Positions 5,343 through 6,469 of a stretch of DNA of 6,469 nt are shown here, one piece after another. Source of the stretch: Dehalococcoidia bacterium (GTDB taxonomy: Bacteria > Chloroflexota > Dehalococcoidia > Dehalococcoidales > JAUXAE01); contig DAOUZU010000061.1 in NCBI GenBank assembly GCA_030665535.1, positions 1 to 6,469 on the forward strand, read 5' to 3'. Numbering within the stretch: position 1 is the stretch's first letter; every line of letters starts with the position of its first letter. The notes under the pieces are model-generated. The model ran no database searches, had not been told where the DNA came from, and was given only the letters and a program-made list of their open reading frames with translations. A program made the position numbers and the translations under genes.

Positions 5343-5346
5343 GGAG
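5343..5346 (+). promoter_or_regulatory. Shine-Dalgarno GGAG that supports the TTG start
   Basis: GGAG lies eight bases before the TTG at 5355. No in-frame ATG occurs until well inside the nucleotide-binding domain, so the TTG is the best start. Confidence 0.6.
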
Positions 5347-5354
5347 CTTGACGA

Positions 5355-6053
5355 TTGAAAGATGCCGATACACTGTCTCCTGAGGCTCTCACCGCGGCGC
5401 TCAAGAAGTCACTCGTATTCTCCGGCTTGAGTGACGCTGAGCTAGCCGGGCTTTCCCGGCTAGCCGCAGCGCGACGCCTGGAGGCGGGCCGGTATGCCTT
5501 CTGGGAGGGGGACACCCCGGACTATTTCTACATCCTAATTACGGGGCGGATAAAGGTCCTGAAGCATTCCTCGCAGGGTAAGGAGGTCATTATCGCCTTC
5601 TTCGGCCCCGGCGAGATGTTCGGCGAGGTGGCCGTTTTTGAGGGCAGGGCCTATCCGGCTTCGGCACAGGCGGCGGTTGAGAGCCAGGTGGCGGCCATCA
5701 AGAAGGATGATCTGCTGTCCTTTCTCACCGCTCATCCGCAGGTGGTGCTCAGGATTATCAACATCCTGGGCGGGCGTTTAAGGGAGGCCCAGGGCCGCCT
5801 CAAGGACCTGGCCGGGGAGAGGGTGGAACAGCGCCTGGCCCGTACTCTTCTGATGCTCTCGGCCAAGCTGGGGGCCAGCCTGCCTTTCACCCGGCAGGAG
5901 ATTGCCGATATGGCCGGCACCACCACGGAAACGGCCATTCGCATCCTCGGCCGCCTGAAAGACGGCGGGATTATATCTTCCACCCGGGGCGAGATCACAA
6001 TTCTCAACCAGGACAAGCTACGCTTGCTCAGCGAAGGCCCGCCGCAGGTCTGA
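5355..6053 (+). CDS. Crp/Fnr-family transcriptional regulator
   Basis: A 232-residue activator or repressor of the Crp/Fnr family. An N-terminal cyclic-nucleotide-binding-like beta-barrel covers about residues 20-130 and includes the phosphate-cassette region GEMFGEVAVFEGRAYPASA (86-104). A dimer helix follows (about 130-165), then a C-terminal winged helix-turn-helix (about 178-215). The Arg-Ser pair that binds cAMP in Crp is Pro101-Ala102 here, so cAMP is unlikely to be the ligand. There is no cysteine, so it cannot carry the iron-sulphur cluster of Fnr. The recognition helix TETAIRILGRL (191-201) keeps the Glu (E192) and Arg (R196) that contact TGA/TCA half-sites in Crp/Fnr proteins. A matching palindrome lies 47 bases after its stop. 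The neighbouring redox genes suggest an HcpR- or Dnr-like role, perhaps sensing NO or redox state through haem or another ligand. The start is TTG. Confidence 0.88.
   Translation: MKDADTLSPEALTAALKKSLVFSGLSDAELAGLSRLAAARRLEAGRYAFWEGDTPDYFYILITGRIKVLKHSSQGKEVIIAFFGPGEMFGEVAVFEGRAYPASAQAAVESQVAAIKKDDLLSFLTAHPQVVLRIINILGGRLREAQGRLKDLAGERVEQRLARTLLMLSAKLGASLPFTRQEIADMAGTTTETAIRILGRLKDGGIISSTRGEITILNQDKLRLLSEGPPQV
5441..5464 (+). other. Strong hairpin inside the Crp/Fnr coding sequence
   Basis: GCTAGCCGGG (5441-5450) and CCCGGCTAGC (5455-5464) are perfect 10-bp inverted arms around the tetraloop CTTT, about 86 bases into the gene (codons 29-37). Such a GC-rich stem would be very stable in the mRNA. 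No T-run follows. Confidence 0.5.
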
Positions 6054-6076
6054 CCGGGCGCACTCACTAAAAGGGT

Positions 6077-6105
6077 TTGCCTTTAATTTATTCTGTCAGT
6101 ATGAT
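6077..6105 (+). promoter_or_regulatory. Candidate promoter P1 overlapping the FNR-like site
   Basis: TTGCCT (6077-6082, 4/6) and TATGAT (6100-6105, 5/6) are exactly 17 bp apart. The -10 is the left arm of the palindrome at 6100-6115, so a bound regulator would block this promoter. Confidence 0.45.
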
Positions 6106-6115
6106 TTATATCATA
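6100..6115. promoter_or_regulatory. FNR-like operator TATGAT-TTAT-ATCATA
   Basis: A perfect 16-bp inverted repeat with 6-bp arms and a 4-bp centre. Its core TGAT-N4-ATCA equals that of the FNR consensus TTGAT-N4-ATCAA; only the outermost base of each five-base half-site differs. It lies between a Crp/Fnr-family gene and the Cys-rich/ferredoxin genes, so it is a natural target for that regulator. Binding is inferred, not shown. Confidence 0.6.
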
Positions 6116-6136
6116 GTAGTCTATCCGGGAGCGCAT

Positions 6137-6142
6137 TATACT
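6137..6142 (+). promoter_or_regulatory. Candidate -10 (TATACT) of promoter P2
   Basis: TATACT matches the -10 consensus at 5/6 and has no good -35. A start at 6149 (A) would put the palindrome centre (6107.5) at -41.5, the classic class II position for activation by Crp/Fnr proteins that replace the -35. Confidence 0.4.
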
Positions 6143-6171
6143 ACGCTTAGGATTGGCCTAGAGGTGACCAG

Positions 6172-6402
6172 ATGACATTCAGATGCCCGGGACAGGACAG
6201 CCGTAAGCTGAGGGTAGGGCTGCACAAGTGCCCCAAGTGCGGCACTCAGGTGGAGATCTTCTCCGATGAGTCGCGCATAAAATGCTACAAGTGCGGCGAG
6301 ATGGTTCACCGGGAGAAAATGCCATCCTGTATTGACTGGTGTTCCTCCGCCCGCGAGTGTCTGGGCGAAGAGAGATGGCGCCAGCTAACGGGGCGGGAAT
6401 AA
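6172..6402 (+). CDS. Eight-cysteine zinc-ribbon/Fe-S-like small protein
   Basis: A 76-residue protein with eight cysteines. C20/C23 (CPKC) and C38/C41 (CYKC) form a classic zinc-ribbon or rubredoxin-like knuckle pair. The remaining four are C5 in RCPGQD, then C53, C57 and C63 in CIDWCSSARECLG, spaced C-x3-C-x5-C. That is enough for a second metal site, possibly an iron-sulphur cluster. The combination RCPGQD, CPKCG..VEIF.DE and C..WCSSA..CLG resembles small proteins that I recall next to ferredoxin and hybrid-cluster-protein genes in strict anaerobes. GAGGTG (6161-6166) lies five bases before the ATG. The next gene starts 33 bases after its stop, so the two are probably co-transcribed from the region holding the FNR-like palindrome. 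Function unknown; redox sensing or cluster handling is inference. Confidence 0.75.
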   Translation: MTFRCPGQDSRKLRVGLHKCPKCGTQVEIFSDESRIKCYKCGEMVHREKMPSCIDWCSSARECLGEERWRQLTGRE

Positions 6403-6423
6403 CGACGGCCTTCTAATAAAGAG

Positions 6424-6428
6424 AGGAG
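6424..6428 (+). promoter_or_regulatory. Shine-Dalgarno AGGAG that selects the second ATG
   Basis: AGGAG ends one base before the ATG at 6430 but seven bases before the in-frame ATG at 6436, so the second ATG is the likely start. Confidence 0.65.
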
Positions 6429-6435
6429 AATGAAA

Positions 6436-6469
6436 ATGACCACCAAGACAATGAGAAAAATAGTCCACA
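6436..6469 (+). CDS. Start of a probable 4Fe-4S ferredoxin-like protein, 3' partial
   Basis: Only eleven codons are visible (MTTKTMRKIVH) before the window ends. The opening MRKI-H is how many small dicluster 4Fe-4S proteins begin before their first CxxCxxC motif, including those encoded with the hybrid cluster protein in anaerobes. The upstream eight-cysteine gene and AGGAG at the right distance support a real gene. The product is a guess from a short N-terminus and context. Confidence 0.4.
   Translation, partial: MTTKTMRKIVH

Noticed and set aside
5161..5515. Minus-strand ORFs of 70 and 90 codons containing GRGDSNPHAL and GKGGLEPPRL
   Set aside because: They run antisense through tRNA-Leu. 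This peptide type is a well-known spurious translation of tRNA-Leu genes found in many databases.
1..6469. CRISPR array, insertion sequence, toxin-antitoxin pair or defence island
   Set aside because: No spaced direct repeats, transposase motifs, terminal repeats or known defence domains were seen on either strand.

Overview
The window looks like a piece of a chromosome from an anaerobic bacterium, most likely Dehalococcoidia or a related class of Chloroflexota. That placement is inference. It rests on an 85-residue membrane protein resembling the reductive-dehalogenase anchor (RdhB) family, a pair of DUF4870 proteins, a Crp/Fnr regulator next to a cysteine-rich protein and a ferredoxin-like start, tRNAs with encoded CCA, and moderately GC-rich sequence. 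There are no insertion sequences, CRISPR arrays or phage genes. Apart from a few short accessory-looking items, this is ordinary housekeeping sequence.

Layout, left to right. Bases 1-417 hold the last 138 codons of a protein ending in two CBS domains, most likely a membrane site-2 (M50) protease. Two tandem paralogous DUF4870 membrane proteins follow (502-843, 947-1288), each with its own Shine-Dalgarno. Bases 1289-1525 hold no clear gene, only a hairpin and a doubtful 50-codon minus-strand ORF. On the minus strand come the RdhB-like protein (1526-1783) and tRNA-Pro(GGG) (1871-1947), separated by two adjacent inverted repeats. The plus-strand pair def and an MtnX-like HAD phosphatase (2062-3227) share one base (TGATG). 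They run head-on, three bases apart, into a minus-strand operon read from 5127 to 3231: a membrane-anchored trypsin-like protease without PDZ, a double zinc-ribbon protein, and the PLP-binding protein YggS. The last two overlap by ATGA.

Divergent from the protease is tRNA-Leu(UAG) (5250-5334). A Crp/Fnr-family regulator starts with TTG only 20 bases after the tRNA. It is followed by an intergenic region with an FNR-like palindrome (ATGAT-N4-ATCAT), then an eight-cysteine small protein (6172-6402) and the first codons of a probable 4Fe-4S ferredoxin that runs off the window.

The most interesting part is the right end. The regulator, palindrome, Cys-rich protein and ferredoxin start look like a redox- or nitrosative-stress-responsive locus, and the operator sits at a position that would suit either repression of one promoter or class II activation of another. 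The orphan RdhB-like gene, with no catalytic rdhA in view, is the second point of interest. I see nothing that I can call a wholly new system.
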